53,577 bases of DNA from assembly GCA_029857955.1 (NCBI GenBank), contig JAOUFY010000011.1, forward strand, positions 1 through 53,577. The letters are read 5' to 3'. Below are positions 42,998 through 51,854 of this stretch, piece after piece. Position numbers and translations under genes: made by a program. The notes below the pieces were generated by a model. It saw nothing but the letters and a program-made list of their open reading frames with translations, was not told the DNA's origin and ran no database searches. Positions within the stretch are counted from its first letter, which is position 1. Each line of letters starts with the position of its first letter. Origin of the DNA: Spirochaetia bacterium (GTDB lineage Bacteria; Spirochaetota; Leptospiria; Turneriellales; JAOUFE01).

Positions 42998-45175
42998 TTA
43001 TTTTACTGCAGGAGATGATAAAGTCTTCACTTGAGACTCAATATATTTTTTATCGAGGGGTTCAGATGAGTGTTCATAATGTTCAAGCGATAATTTATAA
43101 AAACGAATCGCCTGGTTTGTATTATTTGTTTTATAATATGTTTCTGCAATATGAAAATCAATGACTGGATCTTTTCTGCCTTTTTTTTCTGAAAGCGTTC
43201 TGGCTACAAGTAATTGTCCAAGAGCTTCCTCAAATTTATTCATCTTGTAGTAAATCCATCCGAGAGTATCTAGGTAAGCGTCGTTTTCAGGGTCATCTTC
43301 CAGACCTCTTTTTATGTACTCATAGGCGCTTTCAAGATTTATATTTTTAAGAGAATACATATAACCAAGATAGTTTAAATAAACAGGGTTATACGGATCA
43401 AGTTCTATTGCTTTTTTAAGTAAGACCTCCATTTGATTAAAATCATTAAGCTTATCATAAGCTATGCCGAGGTAAAAATAATAATTTGGCGGCGCAATTT
43501 TTTTTTCTGAATTCTTCTCATAAAGACTAACAGAATTTAAAAGAGAATCTTTAGCCTTTTCATATTGTTTTAAATCATCTTTAGCATTTTCATAAGTAAT
43601 CAGGCCATTGATAAAATAAGCTCTGGGGTCCTGGTCATTAATCTCAATGTTCTCTATCAGGCTTTTATCTGTATCTTTTTTTAATTTATTTGCCAGCCAG
43701 TTGTAGTTTAACAAGGCTTCATATTTTTTTTCTCGAAGCGATTTTATTTTATACAATGTTTTTTCTTTATCCCTGTTTAATTCAGTGTTTTCAGATTTAA
43801 ATAATTTACTCTCAAAATGGAGGTATTCTTCAGGTTTATATTGTTTCTCTAAAATCGCAAGTTGGTCATTGATCAGGTGCAGACATTGTACATAGTAAGC
43901 CAGCGCTTGCTTTGAGTAATTTAAATTTTCCATAGAAATGGCATGAGTATAATAAGAATCGATGTATTCATTCAGCAATTTTTCTTCGTCATGATTGAGT
44001 GGAATGGCTTTATCACTATGTTCAAGTTTGTTTTGAAAGTTTGTTTCTTTTTTTTCCTGATCTAATATTTGAAAAACCTGATCCATAAAAAAAGCCGCAA
44101 GATCATAAGATCTAATTTTTTGAGCCAGAATGGCAATCGTATAAGCTTCCTTTTTTCTTTCTTCAAGATTTTCTTTTGGTATTGAATTTAATAAACCGAT
44201 ATGGGCGCTGATTCGATTTGGATTTTTTTTTAAAACATGGTTAAAATTGGCATTTGCAGAATTTAAATCACCTGAGAACAGTTGATCGATACCAGAATAT
44301 AAAGAATTAATTTTTTGCTTATTGTCCTTATATGTTTTTAAAAAAGCCCTGGTTTGATAATCATTTATTATAAATAAAGATTCAATTAATGATTCCAGTA
44401 CTTCTATATTTCCAGGGTCTTTTTTTAAAAGTTGAATCATCACTTCTGAAGATTTACCAAACTTACCGTTTACCTTCAGCAACTCGGCATATACGTATGC
44501 TGAATTAAAATCCTCAGGGCTTATTTCAATAATTTTTTCATAATATTCAAGAGCTTTTTCATAATCCTGAATATCATAGTAATAATGAGCAATGTTTGTG
44601 TAAGATTTATTTAACAATCGAATATTGGCGCTGTTTTTAAGGGTAGCCATCGATAATTTTTTATAATACACCATGCTTTTTCTTTTGTCTTTTTTTATAT
44701 TGTAAATTTCAGCTAATGTAAATAATGCTCGTTCATTGACAGGATCCAAATCTTCGATGCTTTCCAGGATTTTTATGGCGGAATTATCGTCTTTATTGGT
44801 AAGATAAATTTCTGCAATTGATGTTAGTGTATCAATGTTTTTAGGATGGAGTTTATCAGCTCTTTGAAAATATGAAAGGGCTTTTTCATTATTTTTAAGG
44901 TTAAGATAAATTTTACCTAAATGAGTTAATGAAACCTCTTCTTCACCTGCAACCTTGAGGTATTTTTCAAAATATACAATTGCTTTATCGTAATCGTAAT
45001 CATTATAATAATGAAACGCCATATTCAAGATATATTCAGGAGGTTCCTGTTGAGCAGGAGTCGATACTTCATCTTGATCAGCGGCATCTTTAGAAAAAAG
45101 GTTCAGTGGGTTGATTGTAAAAAAAATAAATAATAATGAAATGTGAATAATCTTTTTTTGATGTAATTTACTCAT
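42998..45175 (-). CDS. Secreted TPR-repeat protein
   Basis: A 725-residue protein with a signal peptide (about 1-28, ending LNLFSKD). From about residue 50 to 260 there are at least six tandem TPR units (for example ALSYFQRADKLHPKNIDTL and KALEYYEKIIEISPEDF), a helical linker with a coiled-coil-like stretch near 440, and four more units near 540-690. It probably scaffolds an envelope complex in the periplasm. It is the first gene of the operon with the LolB-like lipoprotein and udg. Confidence 0.85.
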   Translation of the reverse strand: MSKLHQKKIIHISLLFIFFTINPLNLFSKDAADQDEVSTPAQQEPPEYILNMAFHYYNDYDYDKAIVYFEKYLKVAGEEEVSLTHLGKIYLNLKNNEKALSYFQRADKLHPKNIDTLTSIAEIYLTNKDDNSAIKILESIEDLDPVNERALFTLAEIYNIKKDKRKSMVYYKKLSMATLKNSANIRLLNKSYTNIAHYYYDIQDYEKALEYYEKIIEISPEDFNSAYVYAELLKVNGKFGKSSEVMIQLLKKDPGNIEVLESLIESLFIINDYQTRAFLKTYKDNKQKINSLYSGIDQLFSGDLNSANANFNHVLKKNPNRISAHIGLLNSIPKENLEERKKEAYTIAILAQKIRSYDLAAFFMDQVFQILDQEKKETNFQNKLEHSDKAIPLNHDEEKLLNEYIDSYYTHAISMENLNYSKQALAYYVQCLHLINDQLAILEKQYKPEEYLHFESKLFKSENTELNRDKEKTLYKIKSLREKKYEALLNYNWLANKLKKDTDKSLIENIEINDQDPRAYFINGLITYENAKDDLKQYEKAKDSLLNSVSLYEKNSEKKIAPPNYYFYLGIAYDKLNDFNQMEVLLKKAIELDPYNPVYLNYLGYMYSLKNINLESAYEYIKRGLEDDPENDAYLDTLGWIYYKMNKFEEALGQLLVARTLSEKKGRKDPVIDFHIAETYYKTNNTNQAIRFYKLSLEHYEHSSEPLDKKYIESQVKTLSSPAVK

Positions 45176-45242
45176 AATAACCTGTAACCTTCAATGTATA
45201 AATTTAAATTTAATAATTTAAACGAGGATTCTTTTTATAGTC

Positions 45243-45272
45243 TTGCGTTGACAAGTAAAAAATCGGTATACT
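45243..45272 (+). promoter_or_regulatory. Putative promoter of relA/spoT
   Basis: TTGCGT (45243-45248) and TATACT (45267-45272) with an 18-base spacer read toward the relA gene, about 190 bases upstream. The spacer of 287 bases holds nothing else I recognise. Confidence 0.35.
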
Positions 45273-45462
45273 GATCTGTAGCAAAAAAGCTATTTTCAAG
45301 AAAAATATTTTCGTATTTCAAATGATGCAACGTTTACAAAATAGAAAATATTGCTGCATTGGTTTGTCTTCTGCGTATAAAAAGTATGTCATTAACTAAA
45401 TAGTTGAATATGCTTAAAAACAAAAAAATAATTGGCATCTTATGATCTAAAGTTTAAGAGGT

Positions 45463-47526
45463 ATGCACAAGATGAAAATGCTGGTAAAAAAAAATCCAAA
45501 TCTACTGATGGAGAAGATTCATTATTTAAGCAGAACACAAAAGGCGATTGTTAAAAAAGCTCTTCTTCTTGCTGAAGATGCCCATAAGTTTCAAAAAAGA
45601 CTCTCTGGCGAACCATACGTGATCCATCCTTTTAATGTGGCATTAATTCTGGCGGAGCTAGGCCTGGATTATGAAACAATCTGCGCAGGTTTACTTCACG
45701 ATGTTCTTGAAGATACAAACATCGATGAAAATTACATACGGAAAGAATTTGGCGATTCGACGACAAATCTGGTAAAAGCTGTAACCAATATTTCAGCCTT
45801 AAAAACCCAGAGCAAGGTAAAGATGGAGGCAGAAAACCTTCGTCGTTTAATTCTCGAAACCGTAAAAGATCCTCGAGTTATTTTGGTGAAACTGGCAGAT
45901 AAACTGCATAACATGAGAACCCTGGAACATCAGCCGTTGGCAAAAGCCAGAAAAATTGCCAGAGAAGCCCTTGAGATTTATGCGCCATTGGCGGGGCGGC
46001 TTGGTATTTATAAAATAAAATTTGAAATTGAAGACATCAGCCTCCTGTATCTTCATCGCAAAATTTACTACAATATCAGAAAAATTATTTCTGAAAAAAA
46101 ATCCTCCAGAGAAAAACGAATTAAGGCCATTGCATCGATTTTAAGTCAAAAAATGAAAGAAAACAAGATTAAATGCCAGATCGAAGGAAGATCAAAGCAT
46201 TTTTATTCAATTTATCAAAAGATGAAATCAAAAGACAAAAATTATGTTGAAATATATGATCTCAGCGGATTGCGAATACTTGTAGATAGTGAACAGGATT
46301 GTTACAAGACTCTAGGCGTTATACATAACATGTGGCGACCCATACCGGGAAGATTTAAAGATTATATATCAGTTCCTAAATCAAACGGATACCAGTCGTT
46401 GCATACAACTGTAATCGGCTACGGTGGAAAAGCAATTGAATTTCAGATTCGAACCAAACAAATGCACACGGTCAGCGAAATTGGAATTGCGGCTCACTGG
46501 ATGTATAAGGCTCGTAAAAAAACAAATCAGCATGGTTTTGAAAATATTTTTCAAAATATTTCAGACTTAAATGCAGATAGACAAAATTCTCTCGGATTTA
46601 TTCGGGATTTAAAATATTCCCTGGGTGATTCCGAGATATATACATTTACTCCCAAAGGAGAAATCATTACGTTACCTCATAACTCAGTTGTCCTGGATTT
46701 TGCTTTTCAAATTCATACCGATTTAGGCATTCATTGTGCAGGAGCAGAAATTGATTCAAAGTTTGTATCCATTCGAACACCGTTAAAAAATGGAAACCAG
46801 GTAAAAATCATTACTAATCCATCAATAACTCCGGCAAAAAGCTGGTTAAATATTGTTCATAGTTCTCATGCCCGAAGTAAGCTGAGAAACTGGTTTAAAA
46901 AGCATCAGAAAAACCAGCATAAAAAAACAGATAACAGGAATCATACTCATCACCATGCGAAACAAGATCATCAATCGGGGCAACATCTTGATGAAATGGT
47001 GCTCATTCGAAGTCCTGATAAATTTAATTATCATGGAGTTGTTCTCCAAAGAGCAGCGTGCTGTCTTCCTTCTCCAGGTGAAGATATTATAGGCGTATTT
47101 AACGTAAATAATCAGCTCTGGGTACACCGAAAAAACTGCAGCGAATTAAGCGAAATTTTACAGTTTGAAAATAAAAAAAAGAATTCTGTTGATTTGATTT
47201 GGAACGAACACGGAGGACCGCTTACATGTGAATTAAATGTTATGGCTCTAAATGAACCCGATGTATTAATGGAAGTACTTGGAATATTTTTGTTTACCGG
47301 TTCTCATGTGATCAGCATACATATGGACTCAAGCCCCGAACACAGAGGAGATTTATATCGGAAAAAATTTATGAAGGGAACCGTACAGCTGGAGTGTGAA
47401 AATTTAAAGATGTTCAGCAGTACCATTGATTTGTTAAAGAAGCATGATTCCGTAGAAAAAATACAATATAATATTTTAGATTTTGGAAGGTATAATGTAC
47501 CAACGGCGCATTTCTTGGAAAATTAA
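45463..47526 (+). CDS. relA: RelA/SpoT-family (p)ppGpp synthetase/hydrolase
   Basis: A 687-residue long RSH protein. The HD hydrolase domain (about 35-160) has LSGEPYVIHPFNVALIL, LLHDVLEDT and DKLHNMRTL, all the metal-binding residues, so hydrolysis is likely active. The synthetase domain (about 215-340) shows EGRSKHFYSIYQKM and YDLSGLRILVDS with DYISVPKSNGYQSLHT. A TGS domain (about 385-450, with FTPKGEII) and a C-terminal ACT-like domain follow. A weak AAGAGG site favours a start at 45472 over 45463. The name relA/spoT is a convention; the sequence suggests a bifunctional Rel. Confidence 0.93.
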   Translation: MHKMKMLVKKNPNLLMEKIHYLSRTQKAIVKKALLLAEDAHKFQKRLSGEPYVIHPFNVALILAELGLDYETICAGLLHDVLEDTNIDENYIRKEFGDSTTNLVKAVTNISALKTQSKVKMEAENLRRLILETVKDPRVILVKLADKLHNMRTLEHQPLAKARKIAREALEIYAPLAGRLGIYKIKFEIEDISLLYLHRKIYYNIRKIISEKKSSREKRIKAIASILSQKMKENKIKCQIEGRSKHFYSIYQKMKSKDKNYVEIYDLSGLRILVDSEQDCYKTLGVIHNMWRPIPGRFKDYISVPKSNGYQSLHTTVIGYGGKAIEFQIRTKQMHTVSEIGIAAHWMYKARKKTNQHGFENIFQNISDLNADRQNSLGFIRDLKYSLGDSEIYTFTPKGEIITLPHNSVVLDFAFQIHTDLGIHCAGAEIDSKFVSIRTPLKNGNQVKIITNPSITPAKSWLNIVHSSHARSKLRNWFKKHQKNQHKKTDNRNHTHHHAKQDHQSGQHLDEMVLIRSPDKFNYHGVVLQRAACCLPSPGEDIIGVFNVNNQLWVHRKNCSELSEILQFENKKKNSVDLIWNEHGGPLTCELNVMALNEPDVLMEVLGIFLFTGSHVISIHMDSSPEHRGDLYRKKFMKGTVQLECENLKMFSSTIDLLKKHDSVEKIQYNILDFGRYNVPTAHFLEN

Positions 47527-47567
47527 TACAGTTATAGAGATTTAGATCTATTGAAACGGGAAATCAA

Positions 47568-48392
47568 ATGCCGGAAAATAATAAAAAATCCTCAATGCCG
47601 ACGCTTTTTATTCCGCATGGAGGCGGCCCGTGTTTTTTTATGGAATGGACAATGGGGCCGGCTGATACGTGGGATAAAATGGCAGCATGGTTTCTCGAGA
47701 TTCACAATACTCTGCCGCAAAAACCGCGCGGTATCATTGTAATTTCAGGGCATTGGGAAGAACCTCATTTTACAATTTACAAGCACAGTCATCCGCCATT
47801 GTTTTATGACTACTATGGATTTCCTGAATCAACCTATCAAATACAATACCCTGCCGCCGGTTCGCCCAAACTTGCCGGCCAGGTTGAACATTTGCTGGTT
47901 AAATCTGGCGTTGATGTACGATCAGAATATGAACGGGGTTTTGATCATGGCGTTTTTATACCATTAAAATTAATGTTTCCCGATGCGGATATTCCGGTTA
48001 TTCAACTGTCGTTAAAAACTGGACTTAATCCAGGTAAGCACATCATGGTGGGCAGGGCTCTTGAGAACTTGCGCGATGAAGGAATTTTAATCATCGGCAG
48101 CGGCATGAGTTACCACAACATGAGAGGTTTAATGTCGGGCAAAAAGCAAATTCATGATTCCGATATTTTTGATGATTGGCTGACACAAACGGTCAGTGAA
48201 ACCAACGTCGAGCTTCGAAATCAAAAATTAATTTCATGGGAATCTGCGCCTGCCGCCAGATCGGCACATCCGCGTGAAGAACATTTAATTCCTCTGATGG
48301 CGGCAGCCGGCGCAGGCGGAAACGACATTGGTAAAAGGATCTTTACCGATAGAGTGATGGGTTCCATCGTTTCAGCCTATCAATTCGGATAA
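47568..48392 (+). CDS. LigB-type class III extradiol ring-cleavage dioxygenase
   Basis: A 274-residue DODA/YgiD-type dioxygenase, Fe(II)-dependent, that cleaves aromatic diols. The metal-binding His are seen in FIPHGGGPCFFM and SGHWEEPHFT, with FDHGVFIPLKLMFPDADIP and IIGSGMSYHNMRGL in the later half. It is similar in length to YgiD/DODA. The start follows a GGGAAAT site. It is convergent with the aldolase-SDR gene 13 bases downstream. The aromatic substrate is not predictable. Confidence 0.88.
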   Translation: MPENNKKSSMPTLFIPHGGGPCFFMEWTMGPADTWDKMAAWFLEIHNTLPQKPRGIIVISGHWEEPHFTIYKHSHPPLFYDYYGFPESTYQIQYPAAGSPKLAGQVEHLLVKSGVDVRSEYERGFDHGVFIPLKLMFPDADIPVIQLSLKTGLNPGKHIMVGRALENLRDEGILIIGSGMSYHNMRGLMSGKKQIHDSDIFDDWLTQTVSETNVELRNQKLISWESAPAARSAHPREEHLIPLMAAAGAGGNDIGKRIFTDRVMGSIVSAYQFG

Positions 48393-48405
48393 TGATTGTA
48401 AAAAA

Positions 48406-50379
48406 TTAAATAACCCTTTCGTTTCCGCCGTCTACAGGAACATTGGAGCCGGTGGTTTTTGCAAAAGCGGGGCCGCACATTTCAACGGCCAGTCTGGCAA
48501 CGTCATGACTGGTGACTTCAGTTGAAAGAACGTTATTTTTTTTGTACTCATCAACCGTTAAACCGTAGCTTTTCGCGCGCGATTGAAGTACCTCATCTGT
48601 CCAGATTCCCGTGTCAAACACCGCATTCGGGTGAATGCTGTTGATGCGAATACCGTCTTTTCCCCATTCAAGGGCGGCAACTCTGGCAAGTTGATTTAAA
48701 GCCGCTTTTGAAGCGCTGTAGGCAGATGCTCCAGGTCCGGGGGCTGCCACATTTTTTGAACCAATGATCACAACACGGCCATATTTAGGAGAATTTTTTA
48801 AAAGAGGGTGGGCAAGTTTTAACAATTCAACGTTGGCCGTTAAATTGATTTGCATGACCTTGTTCCACGTAGAAATGTCCATTGCGGCAATCGGCATTGA
48901 CTTTGGAAAAATACCCGCGTTCAATACAATTGCATCGAGACCGCCAAATTTTAACACAGCCTGATTTAAAACTTTTTCAATACTGGCTTCGTCGGTGATG
49001 TCGCAGACAATACCAAGATATTCTTCTTTTTTATAGATCGTGGTAATGTCAGGGTTAATATCGATACCAACTACGCAGGCGCCATTTTTTAAAAAAGCAT
49101 CAACGCAGGACTTGCCAATTCCAGAAGCAGCGCCAGTGACCAGAACGATTTCGCCCTGCATAACCGGAGCCGAACCTGATTTTTTTAGTTTAGCCTGTTC
49201 GAGATCCCAGTATTCCATTTCAAATAAATCAAATTCATCGAGAGCTCTGTAGCCGCCCAGGATTTCAGCGCGGTAAATGATGTCGATAGTATGATCATAA
49301 ATTTCAGAAACAATCATGGCATCTTTAATGGATTTGCCGGTGCTGATGATTCCAAGCTTTTTGTCGATAACCAGTTTAGGGGCAGCATCAAGCATGGTTT
49401 TTTTATCGCGAGCTTTCGGCGCATTCCGCTCAAAGTATTTTTTATAGTCGTCAACATAGGCTGCGACATCATGACCAATGGCGGGTAATCGCTTTGTTCT
49501 TATAATATGATCCGGCGTTGCAGGACCCTGTTGGGATATCTTTGAAATGTTTTTATCATTTGCAAAATGAAGCGATTTGTTATTGGTGTCAGAAAACAAA
49601 ATCATCGGTGAACCGGCAGCCTTTGAAATGTTTTTTCGCAAAACCGAAATCTCTTCACGATTAAATTCTACCGGTTTTTTAGAGGCAGCATAAGAAAGAT
49701 TCAAGGCCTTCCTGCTTTCAAGAAATTTATCAGCCATGTCGATGAGCTGAATTTGACGTTCATAAGATTCTTTCGCCGTATCGCCAAAAGAAAACATACC
49801 GTGCTTTAAAAGAGCCATGCCGATGATGTCTTTGTTCATACTTTTTTTAAATTCAACCGCGCAGTAACGAGCCAGATCAAAACCAGGCATAAGGTAGGGA
49901 ATCACAATGACCTTTTTGCCGTATATTTCGCGAATGAACTTTTCGCCATCAGGGGTATTGGTGATCGAAACCAGGGCGTCGGCATGAGTATGATCGACAT
50001 ACTTAAAAGGAATGATCGCGTGAAGAATGGTTTCAACAGAGGGAGCAGGCGAACCATAGTTGGTCATGGCTGTTTTTAATTCATTAACCATTTGCGGATC
50101 AGATAATTTTTCAAGATTAGATAATTCAATCGATTTATCCAGACGAACAGGGCTAAATCCCGCTTCTTCGATGGTTTCCAGATCCCAACCGCTGCCTTTA
50201 ACGTATAAAATATCTTCTTCTTTACCGAGAATATTTTTAACTTTTATTTTAACCGAGGTATTGCCGCCGCCATGAAGAACCAGCGACTTGTCGCGCCCTA
50301 AAAGACGAGATGTATAAACCCGCAAGGCCAGATCAGACTTGTATTCAGAGGCTTCTTTATCATTCCATAAACTTTTCAT
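48406..50379 (-). CDS. Bifunctional class II aldolase / short-chain dehydrogenase (RhaD-YuxG type)
   Basis: A 657-residue two-domain protein. The N-terminal half is a zinc class II aldolase (HGGGNTSVK near 36, VDHTHADALVSI with metal His, and LKHGMFSFGD). The C-terminal half is an SDR dehydrogenase with VTGAASGIGKS near 416, LNAGIFPKS, and the catalytic Tyr-Lys in YSASKAAL near 552. In related enzymes the pair cleaves rhamnulose-1-phosphate and reduces the lactaldehyde product. The surrounding genes are not rhamnose genes, so substrate is uncertain. Confidence 0.88.
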   Translation of the reverse strand: MKSLWNDKEASEYKSDLALRVYTSRLLGRDKSLVLHGGGNTSVKIKVKNILGKEEDILYVKGSGWDLETIEEAGFSPVRLDKSIELSNLEKLSDPQMVNELKTAMTNYGSPAPSVETILHAIIPFKYVDHTHADALVSITNTPDGEKFIREIYGKKVIVIPYLMPGFDLARYCAVEFKKSMNKDIIGMALLKHGMFSFGDTAKESYERQIQLIDMADKFLESRKALNLSYAASKKPVEFNREEISVLRKNISKAAGSPMILFSDTNNKSLHFANDKNISKISQQGPATPDHIIRTKRLPAIGHDVAAYVDDYKKYFERNAPKARDKKTMLDAAPKLVIDKKLGIISTGKSIKDAMIVSEIYDHTIDIIYRAEILGGYRALDEFDLFEMEYWDLEQAKLKKSGSAPVMQGEIVLVTGAASGIGKSCVDAFLKNGACVVGIDINPDITTIYKKEEYLGIVCDITDEASIEKVLNQAVLKFGGLDAIVLNAGIFPKSMPIAAMDISTWNKVMQINLTANVELLKLAHPLLKNSPKYGRVVIIGSKNVAAPGPGASAYSASKAALNQLARVAALEWGKDGIRINSIHPNAVFDTGIWTDEVLQSRAKSYGLTVDEYKKNNVLSTEVTSHDVARLAVEMCGPAFAKTTGSNVPVDGGNERVI

Positions 50380-50457
50380 AGAATCTGATTCTTTCTTTAT
50401 CTCATGTGGTAAAGTTTTTTATTGGTTATTTTATCAGTATAATGATGCGATAAAAAT

Positions 50458-50536
50458 GGGCGTTGCCTTACGGCCGGGCTTTTCACTGCAAGTCCCCATG
50501 CTTTGCATGCGGGCTTTCCGTTTCAATCCCTAACGC
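50458..50536 (+). repeat. Structured multi-hairpin repeat-like element upstream of tmk
   Basis: This GC-rich 79-base block stands out from its AT-rich surroundings. It starts GGGCGTTGCC and ends CAATCCCTAACGC, so GCGTT can pair with AACGC to close it. CCC-CATGC (50494-50501) and GCATG-C-GGG (50505-50513) form an internal hairpin. I have an impression of similar GGGCGTT ... CCCTAACGC elements in other genomes, but that is memory, not a search. Confidence 0.5.
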
Positions 50537-50558
50537 AAAGAATCTGATGATGGTTTAC

Positions 50559-51164
50559 ATGAAACATAAATTTATAGTAATTGAAGGTATTGACGGCGCG
50601 GGAAAAAGCACGTTAACCGGTAAACTTTCCGGATTATATAAAAACTCCTGTGAGGTATTTGCCGAACCAACGCGCATTAGTCCGTTTTCCCGCGCGATAC
50701 GAGACATATTGAACGGAAAAAATAAAGAAGATGCAAGAGAGCTGCTGATGCTGTTTAAAAAAGACCGCATATGGAACATAAAAAACAACATTCAGCCATC
50801 AATAAATAAAAACAAATTAACAGTATTGGACAGGTATTATTTTTCAACGGCCGCCTATCAGGGGCAAAATCAGCAGCAAGTAAGAGACATCATCAATGAA
50901 TATCTTGATGATGAAGAAATTTTACAACCCGACTATGTTTTTTATTTAAAACTTACGGCAGAAGAAGCGCTTAAACGAATCAGCCAAAGAGGAGAGGCAA
51001 AGGCAATTTTTGAAAATAAGCCAAGGCTCGTTTCCATTATGCAAAATTACGATTATATATTTTCAAACATGGAGTTTGACTTTCCGTGTTTTATACTCGA
51101 TGCGCGTTATCCGTCAGAAGACATTGCTGATTTTATCGTTTCTACAGTTTTTCCAGAACAATGA
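50559..51164 (+). CDS. tmk: Thymidylate kinase
   Basis: A 201-residue kinase that phosphorylates dTMP to dTDP. The P-loop is FIVIEGIDGAGKSTLTGKL near the N-terminus; the DR(Y/F)-type motif is VLDRYYFSTAAYQG; LID-region Args follow in RISQRGEAK. The frame extends to 50463, but those extra residues are the translated structured element, so I start at the ATG 50559; ATG 50547 or 50550 is also possible. No good ribosome site is seen. Its tail overlaps trmB by 23 bases. Confidence 0.9.
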   Translation: MKHKFIVIEGIDGAGKSTLTGKLSGLYKNSCEVFAEPTRISPFSRAIRDILNGKNKEDARELLMLFKKDRIWNIKNNIQPSINKNKLTVLDRYYFSTAAYQGQNQQQVRDIINEYLDDEEILQPDYVFYLKLTAEEALKRISQRGEAKAIFENKPRLVSIMQNYDYIFSNMEFDFPCFILDARYPSEDIADFIVSTVFPEQ

Positions 51165-51846
51165 TGTAAATATTTTCTTTTTCGCTTCTTTTTAAATTTT
51201 CAAAAAAACTAACGGGTCTTCCTGCAAGGGCAGGCAGTATTACGCCATCTCCGTATTTGTTTTTCCAGTTTAAAGAACGTTCAAAAACCGGAAGAACATC
51301 CTGCATGTATAACCAGCTGTCGGTTGCAAATTCAAGAATTCCGCCTGATTTGGTGATGCTGGTTAATTCAGCGATCAGCTCAGGCCCGACAAAACGATGT
51401 TTTTGATGACGTGACTTCGGCCAGGGATCAGGAAAGTTAATAAAAATTTTATCAAAGCTTTCTTTTTCAAACAAACCGTTAAAAACCCATTCCAGATTAC
51501 AAACCATCCACCGCAGATTTGGAATATTCATGCGAGTTTGCTCTTTTGCGGATTTTTTAATACGGTATTTTTTTTTATCCAGAGCAATGTATAAATGATC
51601 AGGATTTTTTTGCGCATATTCAAGAGCAAATTCACCCCAGCCGCTTCCGAGTTCAAGCAAATAAGATAAATAACGCGGATACAATTGTTTGACATTTAAA
51701 GGAAAAAGAGAAGGCTCAAAAGGTATCAGACAATCTTTGTATTTCGTCGACAAACCATTGTTTTTAGACTCTAAAATATACGTTAATTTTTTTTGAATAT
51801 TTTCAGGAAGTTTAAAGGCAATGGCTTCGTCATTTTCAGGGTTCAT
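51142..51846 (-). CDS. trmB: tRNA (guanine-N7)-methyltransferase
   Basis: A 234-residue SAM-dependent enzyme that methylates G46 of tRNA. Motif I is LELGSGWGEFALEYA; the catalytic and substrate region is FINFPDPWPKSRHQKHR, diagnostic for TrmB; a later EFATDSWLYMQ completes the set. It lies eight bases after gltX on the same strand, so the two are likely co-transcribed. It overlaps tmk by 23 bases. Confidence 0.94.
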   Translation of the reverse strand: MNPENDEAIAFKLPENIQKKLTYILESKNNGLSTKYKDCLIPFEPSLFPLNVKQLYPRYLSYLLELGSGWGEFALEYAQKNPDHLYIALDKKKYRIKKSAKEQTRMNIPNLRWMVCNLEWVFNGLFEKESFDKIFINFPDPWPKSRHQKHRFVGPELIAELTSITKSGGILEFATDSWLYMQDVLPVFERSLNWKNKYGDGVILPALAGRPVSFFENLKRSEKENIYIIVLEKL

Positions 51847-51854
51847 GAATTGTT

